Shown here piece after piece: positions 1-9,462 of a stretch of 64,000 nt of DNA. The DNA comes from JAIVHA01 sp965367295. GTDB taxonomy: Bacteria; Pseudomonadota; Gammaproteobacteria; DSM-19610. The notes beneath the pieces are model-generated. The model made no database searches and had not been told where the DNA came from. It saw only the letters and a list, made by a program, of their open reading frames with translations. The stretch lies in the NCBI GenBank assembly GCA_965367295.1, contig CBDUHN010000007.1:1-64000 (forward strand). Direction: 5' to 3'. Each line of letters opens with the position of its first letter. Position 1 is the first letter of the stretch. Made by a program: the position numbers and the translations under genes.

Positions 1-711
1 CGCGACAGGACGTTTTTCGAGTTCAGCGAGATCATCGGTCACGGCAGTCAGGAAACCGTGCCTTTATCGGAAGTCTTTAGTGGCAAGTGGAAAGGCCGCG
101 GCGTCCTGCTGGAACTCAAGCAGGAAGGAGCCAGCGTCTCCGGCTGCTACGATGGTGTAGGTGATATCAAGGGTACCATCAGTGGCAACCTGCTACGCGC
201 AATCGGGCATACCCGCAAAGGCAACATCCCCAGCACCTTCGTACTGGCAGTGGGAGACAATGGGGAGATCACCGGTATTCGATCAACCAACGGTGCCCCC
301 TTTCGGCTCTATACGGGTGATACGGCACCTGGCGTCAAGACAGAATGCTCTGAGCAAGGCGTAGAGCCGCTCGGTTGTGGCTCCGTCATTCACGGTATCA
401 ACTTCGATTTCGACTCTGCGATTATCAGACCAGAGTCGGATACGCTGCTGGCTGCACTGGCCACCGGGTTGCAGGCATCGGGGGCCTTGGCCATTACCGT
501 ATTAGGCCATACCTCGAGCGAGGGTTCGGACGCGTACAACCAAAATCTGTCCCTGAGCCGGGCCGAGGCAGTCACCGCCGCCATAGTTGGACGCGGAATC
601 AGCGCGGGGCGCATCTCGGCAGAGGGACGTGGCGAGAAGCAGCCAATCGCTGACAATGCGACTGAAGCGGGCCGCTCACTGAATCGCCGTGTTGAAATCC
701 TGTGCCGATGA
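1..711 (+). CDS. OmpA-family protein, 5' end outside window
   Basis: The C-terminal 110 residues form an OmpA-like peptidoglycan-binding domain: a beta strand with NFDFDSA, then SRAEAV and a terminal GRSLNRRVEI, the usual OmpA/MotB signature. The part before it is beta-rich with no recognised family. Reading frame 1 is open from the first base, so the gene almost certainly begins upstream; GTG at 58 is only the first possible internal start. The protein probably anchors an envelope or surface domain to peptidoglycan. A good intrinsic terminator follows the stop. Confidence 0.8.
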   Translation, partial: RDRTFFEFSEIIGHGSQETVPLSEVFSGKWKGRGVLLELKQEGASVSGCYDGVGDIKGTISGNLLRAIGHTRKGNIPSTFVLAVGDNGEITGIRSTNGAPFRLYTGDTAPGVKTECSEQGVEPLGCGSVIHGINFDFDSAIIRPESDTLLAALATGLQASGALAITVLGHTSSEGSDAYNQNLSLSRAEAVTAAIVGRGISAGRISAEGRGEKQPIADNATEAGRSLNRRVEILCR

Positions 712-737
712 GCGAGGACAAGCGGCATTAGGTTGTG

Positions 738-764
738 GGCTCTGTATTTACAGAGCCGGTTTTT
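738..764 (+). terminator. intrinsic terminator after the OmpA-family gene
   Basis: A 7-bp perfect stem (738-744 with 751-757), a 6-base loop and a run of T right after it (760-764). It lies 27 bases beyond the stop of the OmpA-like gene. Confidence 0.75.
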
Positions 765-883
765 CCCCGATGGGCATTTGCTTTTGGTTGAGTCAATAAG
801 CGCGCGATAATCAAATCATGTAACGTAAAACCGCGCCGCCGGAACTCCACGTTACGCAGTATGGTGTCAGGAATGGGGAAGCC

Positions 884-1301
884 ATGAAATTCTGTTCTCA
901 CCATTGGAGTAGACGATCCGGAAGTGGCTATACGGTTTTACCGGGATGGTTTTGTGGTGCCGACGTGGGGCTTTCGGTGAGGGATTCGAGTATGGTGCGG
1001 TAGTTGCGTATTCGGGCCAGGATCAGGCTTGAAATGGCGCTCTGGACCACAAAGTGCCTTGCCATGATAAGGGGCTGCAATCAAAAGGTTTCAAAGCGAC
1101 GGATTATCCACTGGCCATAATAGTACGGTCAGGGCTGAAGTTGACGAAGTAATGGCGCAAGCCGAACATGCCGGTGCTATTATTATAAGACCGACGCAAG
1201 ATACTATTTGGTTGGCTGCGCAAAGACCGGTTTTCCGCTGCCCGGCAACTCCAACTCGATACGTCAGTCGCACGATGGATGTGTGGGGAGCAAATAAATG
1301 A
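884..1301 (+). pseudogene. decayed VOC/glyoxalase-family protein
   Basis: Translating all three forward frames gives consecutive pieces of one VOC-family protein of about 140 residues: LTIGVDDPEVAIRFYRDG from 897, EGFEYGAVVAY from 979, LEMALW shortly after, then HNSTVRAEVDEVMAQAEHAG from about 1110 and RPTQDTIW. The pieces come in the right order but in different frames, so several frameshifts separate them. The C-terminal metal-ligand segment (normally DPDGHLWE) is not recognisable. The stop overlaps the start of the rubrerythrin gene. The family is assigned by recognition of the motif order, not by alignment. Confidence 0.7.
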
Positions 1302-1960
1302 ACTTTATGAAAATGACTGTTTGCTCCTTGGTTGCCTTGATTTTGCTTCCCCTTTTTCTGATGCAAGCGGCTGCTGGAGAGAATGATGCTGCCAATTATC
1401 GTGAAACAATTTCAGTCCTTAAGGAATTGTATAAAGCAGAAATGATCGCTTCCAGGGCATATTCAGGGTTTGCCCAAAAAGCCGAAGAGGAAGAATATTA
1501 TAGCGTTGCCCGCCTTTTCAGTGCGCTAAGTGAATCCGAGGCCGTTCACGCCAGGAATTTCAAAAACATATTAAACGACCTGGGGGGTGAACCTGAAGCC
1601 TTTCCCGATCCGGATCTTACAATCGCCGATACGAAAACAAACCTGAAATGGGCGCTCAAGGTGGAATTATCCGAGATTGATATTCATTATCCGATTTTGA
1701 TTGAAAGGATAAAACCGGAAGGGAACATAAGAGCATTGCAGGATATTACATATGCCTGGGAATCTGAAATGCAGCACAGGGATTTGATAAAAAGAATGAG
1801 ATCGGCCATTGGGCTTTTCTTTGGACGGATTGTCGATAAACTGAAAGATGCGAAAGACTATCACGTGTGCCAGAGATGTGGTTCAACGGTTTTTACGCTC
1901 CCGGAGGAATCCTGCATTATTTGTGGAAGTCCCGTTTCGAGATACAAGGAAATCGAATGA
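1298..1960 (+). CDS. exported rubrerythrin-like protein
   Basis: 220 residues. An N-terminal signal peptide (hydrophobic 8-24, AAAG cleavage region) is followed by a ferritin-like four-helix domain with acidic and His ligands (E81xxH84, a second carboxylate/His set near E157-H160). The C-terminal rubredoxin-like zinc or iron knuckle has Cys191, Cys194, Cys206 and Cys209. Rubrerythrins reduce peroxide with a diiron centre and are normally cytoplasmic, so the signal peptide is unusual. GGGAG stands 7 bases before ATG. Base composition is clearly more AT-rich than the genes beyond 15 kb, which suggests transfer. Confidence 0.82.
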   Translation: MNFMKMTVCSLVALILLPLFLMQAAAGENDAANYRETISVLKELYKAEMIASRAYSGFAQKAEEEEYYSVARLFSALSESEAVHARNFKNILNDLGGEPEAFPDPDLTIADTKTNLKWALKVELSEIDIHYPILIERIKPEGNIRALQDITYAWESEMQHRDLIKRMRSAIGLFFGRIVDKLKDAKDYHVCQRCGSTVFTLPEESCIICGSPVSRYKEIE

Positions 1961-2797
1961 TGATCGATTATTATTGGCTCATCACTAATGGGACAGGCTC
2001 CCGGTAATGGGGTGAACGGGGGCAGCCGGAGCCACAGCGTATTTTCTGCTACCGGTTTACAATCGGTCTGTGTATAGGACTGATCATTCATGCAACTGCG
2101 TTTGCCCTTTACGTGGCAGCAATCTTCCTGGCATCGGTTATGGTATTCGCTGCTGCGCTAAGGGCGGTGGCTTCCATGTCCTTGGCGTATTTGGTTTGAC
2201 GGGCCTTTGCGCATCAGCGGCGAATCTCGACGCACCTGCTGTGAATTTGCGTGCGAATGCTGCGTTGTAGCATCAACCCGAACCTCACCAACCCTGTGAT
2301 TTCGATTTTCTCCAGGGTGTTTTTTCGCAGTTTTCATCGTCTGAAAATGCTCCGCTGGCACCCGAAATCCACCTTCCGTCTCCCGGGCCGGAAATCGTAA
2401 TTGCACGATGCCGTTGCATCCTTGCAGGTCATGAACCGACGTCAAGCCGGACCAGCAAGCGGGTGATGGTTCATTGTGTATGAATTAAAATTGAAATATC
2501 GAGAAGCAATAAGCTGTAATAGAATCAAATTATGAATACAGGAAGAATAGCGATTCTTCCTGCACGTTGCTTGCATCCTGGATAATCCATGACAGCAACC
2601 ATGAATCGGTCTTACACGCTTGCCGATAATTGTTGTTATCCATATAACTACGCGGAGTGGGTGGTGGTGACAGGATATGGTTACTGATGAATCAATGCTT
2701 GTAAACCAGGCTGCTCGTTATGGCTGCGCCCCTGCAAGCTTGCCTTTGAATATGGCGACTGCTTATTAAGTTGTTGGATTGACTGTAAGGAAGGTGA
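1961..2797. other. 837-bp gap without a confident gene
   Basis: No gene with start, ribosome site and family signal was found. The forward frame ending with TGA at 2197-2199 is open from about 2010 and encodes a strongly hydrophobic stretch (about 2056-2160) but has no start codon before it; it may be a membrane-protein remnant. The stretch 2460-2680 is AT-rich and probably carries the promoter of the following exported protein. Confidence 0.5.
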
Positions 2798-3304
2798 ATG
2801 GTGAGAAAAATCATAGGAATATCGATGCTGATATCGAGCGGTTTATTCAGCGCGAATGTATTCGGGGCTGACGTCCTAACCCAAAAAAATATTGGATTGG
2901 AAGCGGCAAATGATATTGCGAAGATGAGTATTGAGGCCTGTCGCAAGGATGGCTTTAATGTATCTGCGGTTGTAGTGGATAAGCACGGCAATTTACGTAG
3001 CGCGATGCGGGATGATCTGGCGGCAAAATACACGCTGGAAATAGCCCAGAGAAAAGCCAATATGGTGATCATGTCCGGCATTGCTTCCGGTTCATTAAGA
3101 TCCGCTAGAGCTGATATCCGGCAGGAACTGAACCACATTGATGGGCTGATTGTAATGCAAGGCGGCTTGCCTATCCGCGCAAGTGGTTCCCTCATTGGCG
3201 CTGTCGGGGTGAGTGGTGCGCCCGGGGGTGATAAAGATGAGGCTTGCGCGGCGGTTGCGATTGAAAATATTGCCGCACGCCTTGAGTTTGCCGATGACGA
3301 ATGA
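2798..3304 (+). CDS. exported GlcG/HbpS-like haem-binding-family protein
   Basis: 168 residues with a signal peptide (1-23, ending VFGA) and a single GlcG/HbpS (DUF336) domain. Family marks are the AVVVDKHGN strand, the alpha-helix with AxxKAxxA-like spacing (AQRKANMV) and GGLPI followed by GAVGVSGA. Members bind haem or degradation intermediates and are often exported; a precise role cannot be given. It is flanked on both sides by non-coding DNA, so it appears to be transcribed alone. Confidence 0.82.
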   Translation: MVRKIIGISMLISSGLFSANVFGADVLTQKNIGLEAANDIAKMSIEACRKDGFNVSAVVVDKHGNLRSAMRDDLAAKYTLEIAQRKANMVIMSGIASGSLRSARADIRQELNHIDGLIVMQGGLPIRASGSLIGAVGVSGAPGGDKDEACAAVAIENIAARLEFADDE

Positions 3305-3835
3305 TTGTGGCTGAACCTTTACTGCATTTTATCGAGAAAACACCCGGCAACCCATTTCAGCCTTTGTGGTGCACCGGGCAGTCGTTCGCCGCGTGATCGT
3401 TTCGGGTTGGTCCTGATCGGCGGATCGGAAGTGAGGGTATTGCTGTTCGCAATTATCCTGCGGGGCCTTGAAACGAGATTCCTGTTTGGCACGATGGTTG
3501 TGTTAACTGCGATAGGCGTGTGAGGGCTTGAGGCCAAAGAGTGAGGCGAAGTCTTTCTAGTAGAGCAGGATTTTGAAACGGTTCCTGCTAATGGCCTGGT
3601 AAATGGATTCAGATTACCCGGTGCGATACGGTGGAGGTGTGCGGTAACGGTACTTGTAGCGCACCTGCGTGGTACCGGTACTTGTCGATCTAACCACTAA
3701 TCCCAGGAATGCCCCAGAATGGTGCAGATGATGGAGCGTCGTAATGTACGTTTCGCCGCTCGTTTTGATGGCCACCACTAGTATTGTTTTTCGTATACTG
3801 AACTTTCTTCCCAGGCAATCTAACCAGGATTTGTA
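3305..3835. other. 531-bp gap without a recognised gene
   Basis: Short open frames exist on both strands (3305-3523 forward, 3319-3537 reverse), but neither has a ribosome site or resembles a family. There are no strong hairpins or long repeats. The 3' end, with AT-rich bases around 3780-3825, probably holds the promoter of the ferric-reductase-like gene. Confidence 0.45.
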
Positions 3836-5170
3836 ATGGCTGCTATTACGTTCGTGTTTTGGGGATTCTTGCTGGTATTGAGTGGAATATGGCTGCTAGC
3901 CGATACCTTGATACCTGAGCCTTTCACCTATTTTTCATTCCGGTCTGTATTTGTTCAGTATACCGGGGTGATTGCTACATGTGTGATGAGTGTGGCAATG
4001 ATCCTGGCGATTCGATCAAGGTGGATTGAAAAGCTGCTGGGTGGACTCGACAAAATGTACCGTCTGCACAAATGGCTCGGCATCACGGCATTGGTGTTTG
4101 CCACTGTCCACTGGTGGTGGGCCAAGGGAACCAAGTGGATGGTTGGCTGGGGCTGGCTGACTAAGCCTGAGCACAAGCCGATGGGCGAGCAAATTTTGTT
4201 GCCAATTGAACAATGGCTAAGGGGGCAGCGCGGCCTGGCTGAATCACTGGGGGAGTGGGCTTTCTATGCTGTTGCCTTCCTGATTGTCCTGGCACTGGTA
4301 AAGCGGATCCCTTATCATTTTTTCAGAAAAACCCATAAATGGATCGCAATTGCCTATCTGGTGGTGGTTTTCCACACCGTTGTCCTTACAAAATTCGCCT
4401 ACTGGCTGCAACCTGTCGGGTGGATCACAGTCATTCTCCTGCTTGGTGGAACGGTGTCAGCCATACTGGTGCTGGCTGGAAGAATCGGATACGGGCGTAA
4501 AGCACAAGGCGTCATTGAGTCCCTTAGCTATTATCCCGGGCTGGAAGTCACCGAGGGCAAGATCGTTGTTGACAGCGCTTGGGCGGGCCATGATCCCGGA
4601 CAGTTTGCCTATGTCACCTCAAGCAAGCGTGAGGGTGCCCACCCTTACACCATTGCCTCGGCATGGGACCCGGACGAACGCTCGTTGACCTTTATCACAA
4701 AGGGATTGGGTGACTGGAGCAGCGGGCTACGTGATTGGTTGAAAGTAGGCATGCCGGTTACTGTGGAAGGTCCTTATGGCGGCTTCGATTTCACTGATCG
4801 TCATCCGCGCCAGATATGGATCGGTGCGGGTATTGGTATTACGCCTTTTATTGCGCGTATGAAATATCTAGCCAGGTTCCCGGGTGAACAGAAGATCGAT
4901 CTCTTCCATGCCACTTCCGATTATGATCAGGTGGCCATGGACAAGCTCAAGGCTGATGCGGAGGCGGCTGGTGTGCGCTTGCATCTGATTGTCTCCCCGA
5001 AGGATGGTCGCCTCACGCCAAAGCAGATTCGTGATGCCATCCCGGACTGGCGCTCGGCGAGTGTCTGGTATTGTGGCCCCACCACTTTTGGTAAAATAAT
5101 ACGCAAGGATTTTCGGGTTAACGGCTTATCATCAAAGGATTTCCATCAGGAGCTATTCGAGATGCGATAA
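3836..5170 (+). CDS. ferric reductase-like membrane flavocytochrome
   Basis: 444 residues. Six or so membrane helices (about 5-24, 37-60, 80-96, 140-157, 168-186, 194-216) contain two paired His that can hold two b haems: His78/His92 and His167/His180. A FAD-binding barrel follows (HPYTIAS at 269-275) and then a NAD(P)-binding half (GAGIGITPF, 330-338; WYCGPTTFG near 410-420). This is the ferredoxin-reductase-type NOX/FRE family, moving electrons from cytoplasmic NAD(P)H across the membrane. The acceptor is unknown. It starts at ATG and is followed at 138 bases by a small membrane-anchored monooxygenase-like gene. Confidence 0.87.
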   Translation: MAAITFVFWGFLLVLSGIWLLADTLIPEPFTYFSFRSVFVQYTGVIATCVMSVAMILAIRSRWIEKLLGGLDKMYRLHKWLGITALVFATVHWWWAKGTKWMVGWGWLTKPEHKPMGEQILLPIEQWLRGQRGLAESLGEWAFYAVAFLIVLALVKRIPYHFFRKTHKWIAIAYLVVVFHTVVLTKFAYWLQPVGWITVILLLGGTVSAILVLAGRIGYGRKAQGVIESLSYYPGLEVTEGKIVVDSAWAGHDPGQFAYVTSSKREGAHPYTIASAWDPDERSLTFITKGLGDWSSGLRDWLKVGMPVTVEGPYGGFDFTDRHPRQIWIGAGIGITPFIARMKYLARFPGEQKIDLFHATSDYDQVAMDKLKADAEAAGVRLHLIVSPKDGRLTPKQIRDAIPDWRSASVWYCGPTTFGKIIRKDFRVNGLSSKDFHQELFEMR

Positions 5171-5308
5171 ATCGGTTTCTCGATGGGCATTTGTTGAACC
5201 GGAACAGCCAGCGGGCGCGCAAGGGGTTCGCGTGAATCACACACCCGACCTGATCGTTGGTCACAGATTATTCAGGCGCTGGGCGCCGTGAGGACATAAA
5301 GGCTGAAT

Positions 5309-5881
5309 ATGGGAATGGCTTCCAGGGATACAGAAGACCAAGGAGCAACCGTCGTCATTACACACCGGGTGCGTGTGGACAAGCATGCCGACTACGAAGC
5401 ATGGATAAACGAAATCGCGCCACTTTGCAGAGCCTCTCCCGGCCATTTGGATTGGCATATCGTTCGCCCGGTTCCTGGGCTGACGGAGACATACACAGTC
5501 ATTATTCGATTCGATACAGCAGCACACTTGCGGGATTGGATGGAATCGTCGGCTCGCCTCAGTCTGATCGAAAAGGTGCGCCCGCTATTTGCTGCGGATG
5601 ATGAGTTTTTCATCAGTAGTGGCCTGGATTTCTGGTTCACTCCGGGAAGCAAGAAAACCAGGGTGCCCGCACGCTGGAAACAATACCTCGTGACATGGTC
5701 CGCCATCTATCCATTAGTGCTGGGTGTACCGCTTCTTGTTACGCCGGGGTTGCATCTCATGGGCGCTCCCGATAACCAACTCCTGACCACGCTTGTTGTT
5801 ACCGGGGTAGTGGTTTTCCTGATGGTCTACATCATCATGCCATGGTATACCAATCTCATTAAGCGGTGGTTATTCGCATGA
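5309..5881 (+). CDS. antibiotic biosynthesis monooxygenase-like protein with membrane tail
   Basis: 190 residues. Residues about 15-105 form an ABM (dimeric alpha-beta barrel) domain: VITHRVRVDKHADYEAW, then GHLDWHIVRPVPG and the closing strand of the barrel. After a basic linker come two membrane helices (about 130-150 and 160-180). This is the known ABM-plus-two-helices architecture found in several proteobacteria. The substrate is unknown; a quinone or reactive small molecule would fit the membrane location, which is inference. It lies downstream of the ferric-reductase-like gene in the same direction. Confidence 0.75.
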   Translation: MGMASRDTEDQGATVVITHRVRVDKHADYEAWINEIAPLCRASPGHLDWHIVRPVPGLTETYTVIIRFDTAAHLRDWMESSARLSLIEKVRPLFAADDEFFISSGLDFWFTPGSKKTRVPARWKQYLVTWSAIYPLVLGVPLLVTPGLHLMGAPDNQLLTTLVVTGVVVFLMVYIIMPWYTNLIKRWLFA

Positions 5882-5968
5882 CCATGTTGCTTCCCGGCAA
5901 GGTTCTTCAGTCGGCGGTTCTTCCGCTGGCCGGATGTCCCTCGATTGAGTTTTGGTGTTGTATACATT

Positions 5969-6364
5969 ATGTATAGGTCTGCATTATTCTTTTGGCTTGC
6001 CTGCACATACCTGTATCCCGCGTCTGCGGGCCAGAAAATGCTTGCCTATGTCTTAACGTCGGAATGTATAGAACATATTCAGGCTCAAGAATCGATTTAC
6101 CCTGGTATATGGGAAATCGAAGTCACTCTGAAGCTATCGCAGGCGGGAGATATGGAATCTGTAACAGGAAACAATATCGGAAAATTGTTCGCTATTTCCG
6201 ACGCAAAAGGACAATTGCTCGAAGCCGAGCCAAGCAGGCTAAGGACACCATTGTCGAGGAGATTCCGTGTGTCCGGATTCAAGTCTGAGGGTGCTGCCAG
6301 GCGTGCGTATGAGCAACTGATGAAATTCGGGGGGGGATGTGGTCAAGCACCCAATCTCTATTAA
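5969..6364 (+). CDS. hypothetical exported protein
   Basis: 131 residues from ATG 5969 (TTG at 5945 is an alternative). The first 20 residues look like a signal peptide ending SAGQ. The mature part has two cysteines (one near residue 31, one near the C-terminus in GGCG) that could pair. No family was recognised. There is no clear ribosome site, so the start is uncertain. It sits between the ABM-like gene and a cupin gene in the same direction. Confidence 0.55.
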   Translation: MYRSALFFWLACTYLYPASAGQKMLAYVLTSECIEHIQAQESIYPGIWEIEVTLKLSQAGDMESVTGNNIGKLFAISDAKGQLLEAEPSRLRTPLSRRFRVSGFKSEGAARRAYEQLMKFGGGCGQAPNLY

Positions 6365-6394
6365 CTTTCCATAATCCAGTTCAAAAGGCGTCTC

Positions 6395-6868
6395 ATGGAA
6401 AATAAAAAACCGGTTCATGCGGCCGATATACCCATTCGTACCACACCCTCACTTTATCCAGCGCCTTTCTCATCGCGTGTGGTGGGGCGGGAAAAACGGT
6501 CATTGGGTGATTTTTTTGGTTTGACTAACTACGGTATCAATCTAACGCGCCTAAAGCCGAATGCGATTTCCGCTCTTCGCCACGCCCATTCAAAACAAGA
6601 TGAGTTCATGTACATCCTGCAGGGTATGCCGACACTGCAAACAGATGATGGACGATTCCAGCTTTCTCCAGGCATGTGTGTTGGATTTCCGGCAGGTAAT
6701 GCAAATGCCAACAATCTGATCAACGAAACGGCTGAGGATGTGCTTTATCTTGAAATCGGTGACCGGACACCAGGTGATGAAGTGGTATACCCGGACGATG
6801 ATATACAGGCGTCGCAAGTCAATGGGAAATGGGCTTTCACCCATAAAGATGGAAGCCCCTATGAATAA
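6395..6868 (+). CDS. cupin-domain protein
   Basis: 157 residues. The cupin_2 core carries the metal-binding first motif LRHAHSKQDEFMYILQG (His, His, Glu) and the second motif PGMCVGFPAGNANANNLIN, in which the usual final His is Asn. Similar proteins are small metal-dependent enzymes or sensors related to the sugar-epimerase-like cupins of about 160 residues. Function is unknown. The altered second motif means metal binding may rest on three ligands. Confidence 0.78.
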   Translation: MENKKPVHAADIPIRTTPSLYPAPFSSRVVGREKRSLGDFFGLTNYGINLTRLKPNAISALRHAHSKQDEFMYILQGMPTLQTDDGRFQLSPGMCVGFPAGNANANNLINETAEDVLYLEIGDRTPGDEVVYPDDDIQASQVNGKWAFTHKDGSPYE

Positions 6869-6992
6869 TCAGCATTTCGGGTCAGACGCCGTATCCTGCA
6901 GACAGGTCCAGGGCACCATGCAAGTGAGGTGTAACGTAATGAGGCCATTTTCACCAGCTGCCAGTAGCAGATCGGAGTGTTGATCAATCCAT

Positions 6993-7394
6993 ATGAAAAC
7001 CAGGGGATCATGTCTTTGCGGTGAAGTGCGTTTCGAGATAGAGGGTAGTTTCGAACACTTCTTTTTGTGTCACTGTAAATACTGTCAGAAGGACACGGGT
7101 TCGTCGTATGCTTCAAATCTGTTTTCGACAACCGCTAGCCTTAGGTGGCTGTCTGGTGAAAACAGGGTCAAGGTATTCAACTTGCCTTCGACGCTACACG
7201 TTAAGAGTTTTTGCTCGAATTGCGGTTCTGCGCTACCTGGTGTACAGATGAACGGCAATCTGATCGTTGTACCGGCAGGCAGCCTCGATGAAATGGTAAT
7301 GATAAAACCAGACGCACATATATTCACCGCCAGCAAAGCGGACTGGGAGCGGGATTTGGATACTATTCCTGAGTCACCCGGGTCTCCCGATTAA
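6993..7394 (+). CDS. GFA/CENP-V-type zinc protein
   Basis: 133 residues. The Mss4-like GFA fold is marked by GSCLCGEVRFEI (Cys7, Cys9), FLCHCKYCQK (Cys26, Cys28, Cys31) and SFCSNCGS, which together make the two zinc sites. The family is named after glutathione-dependent formaldehyde-activating enzyme, but most members have no proven activity. It starts at ATG 6993 and is transcribed in the same direction as its neighbours. Confidence 0.85.
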   Translation: MKTRGSCLCGEVRFEIEGSFEHFFLCHCKYCQKDTGSSYASNLFSTTASLRWLSGENRVKVFNLPSTLHVKSFCSNCGSALPGVQMNGNLIVVPAGSLDEMVMIKPDAHIFTASKADWERDLDTIPESPGSPD

Positions 7395-7498
7395 CTGACA
7401 GGTGCATATCTCCATGCGTCCCATTCAGTACCCTGCTTAGCAGGCTGTGGCCGGGCTTACGCATACGTCTCCTGAATCCACTGAGTGACTTTGTGCTC

Positions 7499-7915
7499 AT
7501 GCGTAGTCTCAAAGCCGGTTTAATGTATTTTTCCCTCGTGTTTAGTGCTGGCTTTGTGCTGGGCCTGCTTCGTGTCCCGTTCCTGGTGCCGCGCCTTGGG
7601 ATTCGCACGGCGGAGCTTCTTGAAATGCCAGTCATGCTTATGGTCATCCTCTTTGGTGCGGGTTTCAGCGTTCGGCGTTTTGATCTTTTACGTAACCCCA
7701 GCGCCTGTCTTGCTACTGGCTGCATTGGACTGGCGATGTTGCTGTTCGCCGAAATACTGCTTGCAGGATTGATTCAGGGTCAGTCCATTACTCAATACAT
7801 CACGAACCGGGACCCGGTTTCCGGAGCAGTCTACCTCGTCATGCTTGGTATCGTTGCGCTAATGCCATTCATGCTTGCGAAGATCCATGCCAGCGGTTTA
7901 ACCTCATCGCGGTGA
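7499..7915 (+). CDS. hypothetical membrane protein
   Basis: 138 residues from ATG 7499 (GTG 7493 also possible). Four hydrophobic helices are visible (about 5-25, 38-56, 66-90, 110-128). There is no catalytic motif. It resembles small four-helix inner-membrane proteins of unknown function. Same direction as the GFA-type gene. Confidence 0.65.
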   Translation: MRSLKAGLMYFSLVFSAGFVLGLLRVPFLVPRLGIRTAELLEMPVMLMVILFGAGFSVRRFDLLRNPSACLATGCIGLAMLLFAEILLAGLIQGQSITQYITNRDPVSGAVYLVMLGIVALMPFMLAKIHASGLTSSR

Positions 7916-7995
7916 ATGGGTATAACCACTCGGGTGTCCCGGTTTTCCGCGCTAATCGGGGCATTTGAACCTTACGTGTACTTTGGGAATATGTA

Positions 7996-8712
7996 ATGAA
8001 TAGGATCTGCATCGTTGGAGCATCTGGAAAGCTTGGCAGATATATGGTGCAGCATGCGCTGGATCGTGGCTATGAAGTTGTCGGTGTTTGCCGGGAGCAA
8101 AGCGTAGCAAAGCTCGATGATTTCAAAGATAGAATTACCATTGTCACAGGCGCAACGAATGATCGTGAAGTCATAAAGCGCGCAGTCTCTGGATGCGATG
8201 GGGTGCTCGTTGTGCTGGCTCCCTGGGGTGTGCAGCAATACTCATCTGGGACAGCCCAGGCAGTTATGGATTTTGCGGAGCCGGGTGCACGACTGGTATT
8301 TTCCTGCGGATGGCATATAAGTCGAGATGGAAGCGATATTTATTCATGGAAATTGAAGCTTTTTGTAAAGCTCTTCGGTGGTCTGGCGAGACTTCTTCGT
8401 TTTGCTGAATTAAATGATCAGGTGGAAGCCTGCAGAAGAATATTCGAGAGTAAGACCAGGTGGACAGTTGTTCGAGGAAGCGATCTGGGCGAAGGTGAAA
8501 GTGAAGGTCTGCCCGTTTGGAGTGAGCATGTTGGTGACCCGATATTGGAGAGCAATTACACTCGACGCATCGATTTCGCCTTGTTTATGGTCGCGGCGCT
8601 TGAGAATGATGAACTCATTCACGTGGCGCCTGCAATTGTAGGATGTAATACCACTTCTGCATTGGCGTATGCTGCAATGAAGCCCGAATCGTTTCAGCAA
8701 GGGCGATCTTAG
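7996..8712 (+). CDS. NmrA-like NAD(P)-binding protein
   Basis: 238 residues. The N-terminus is a Rossmann nucleotide site, ICIVGASGKLG, followed by a helix and an atypical short-chain-dehydrogenase/NmrA body. The YxxxK active pair of classical dehydrogenases is not evident, so it may be a redox-sensing or NAD(P)H-binding protein. ATG 7996 follows directly on an AT-rich leader. There is no obvious operon partner. Confidence 0.78.
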   Translation: MNRICIVGASGKLGRYMVQHALDRGYEVVGVCREQSVAKLDDFKDRITIVTGATNDREVIKRAVSGCDGVLVVLAPWGVQQYSSGTAQAVMDFAEPGARLVFSCGWHISRDGSDIYSWKLKLFVKLFGGLARLLRFAELNDQVEACRRIFESKTRWTVVRGSDLGEGESEGLPVWSEHVGDPILESNYTRRIDFALFMVAALENDELIHVAPAIVGCNTTSALAYAAMKPESFQQGRS

Positions 8713-8971
8713 ACGCAATACCGCAGGTTCATGTCAGCTGGATCACAGGACTCTCTGCGCTCTTATTATGGCCGTTGATGTAGTGGCGTTATGTTACAAA
8801 CGGACAGGATACATCGTCAGGGATTTAGTTGAAAAAATGAGGGCAGGCTTATCTGTAAATCATGGTTGATGAGGTTTCTGTATTATTGAAGCAGCAGTAT
8901 TTCGGCCTTCCTGATTTTGGAATATTTTTTGCTTATTGAGAGCCTGATTTATCCAGCGAAGGAAATTACCA

Positions 8972-9379
8972 ATGTATATTTCAAGCGTAGGGCAAACATT
9001 TGCCGCATCAACGGTAAGCGGCGGCAAGGCTGTTCCGGTTCAAACCGCAGATAAACCGGCTGATGTTGCGGGCGAAGTGGTTCCACAAGCCCGTACCATC
9101 AATTTCCGAAATGTATCGCAAAATGAACTCAATCAAATGGTGAAGGCGGGGAAAATCGAACTTGAGGATGCCTTTATGCTGGTGCCGCCCAATATTGTGA
9201 ATGAGTATGGCCAGGAGCAAGCGCAAAACTATAAAATGGACCATTTGGGCGCATTAGAGAAATACGCGGGTTTCCTCATAGGCATGGGTGAAGACGCATC
9301 ACGGGTGGAACAAACGATAATGCGGCTAAAAAAAGTTGATGGTACTGAAATGCCGACAAAACTCGATGTCACAGCCTAG
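8972..9379 (+). CDS. hypothetical protein, 135 residues
   Basis: No family was recognised. The first 45 residues are low in structure-forming residues and rich in Ala/Val/Gly; the rest is predicted helical (SQNELNQMVKAGKIELEDAF, then a Met/Leu-rich helix pair). AAGGAA stands about 8 bases before ATG. It faces the cNMP-rhodanese gene and the two share the hairpin at 9463-9481. Confidence 0.6.
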   Translation: MYISSVGQTFAASTVSGGKAVPVQTADKPADVAGEVVPQARTINFRNVSQNELNQMVKAGKIELEDAFMLVPPNIVNEYGQEQAQNYKMDHLGALEKYAGFLIGMGEDASRVEQTIMRLKKVDGTEMPTKLDVTA

Positions 9380-9462
9380 TTTGTTATCCTTGTTCACAAC
9401 AAACGTTAATATCAGGCATTCTGCGCACGAATACTCCCGGCCTGATCATGGGTTCGACTTCA

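Noticed and set aside
1091..1366. Reverse open frame of 91 codons
   Set aside because: Overlaps the VOC remnant and the rubrerythrin start on the other strand and has no family likeness.
2010..2199. Hydrophobic open frame
   Set aside because: No start codon precedes the hydrophobic part and no ribosome site is present.
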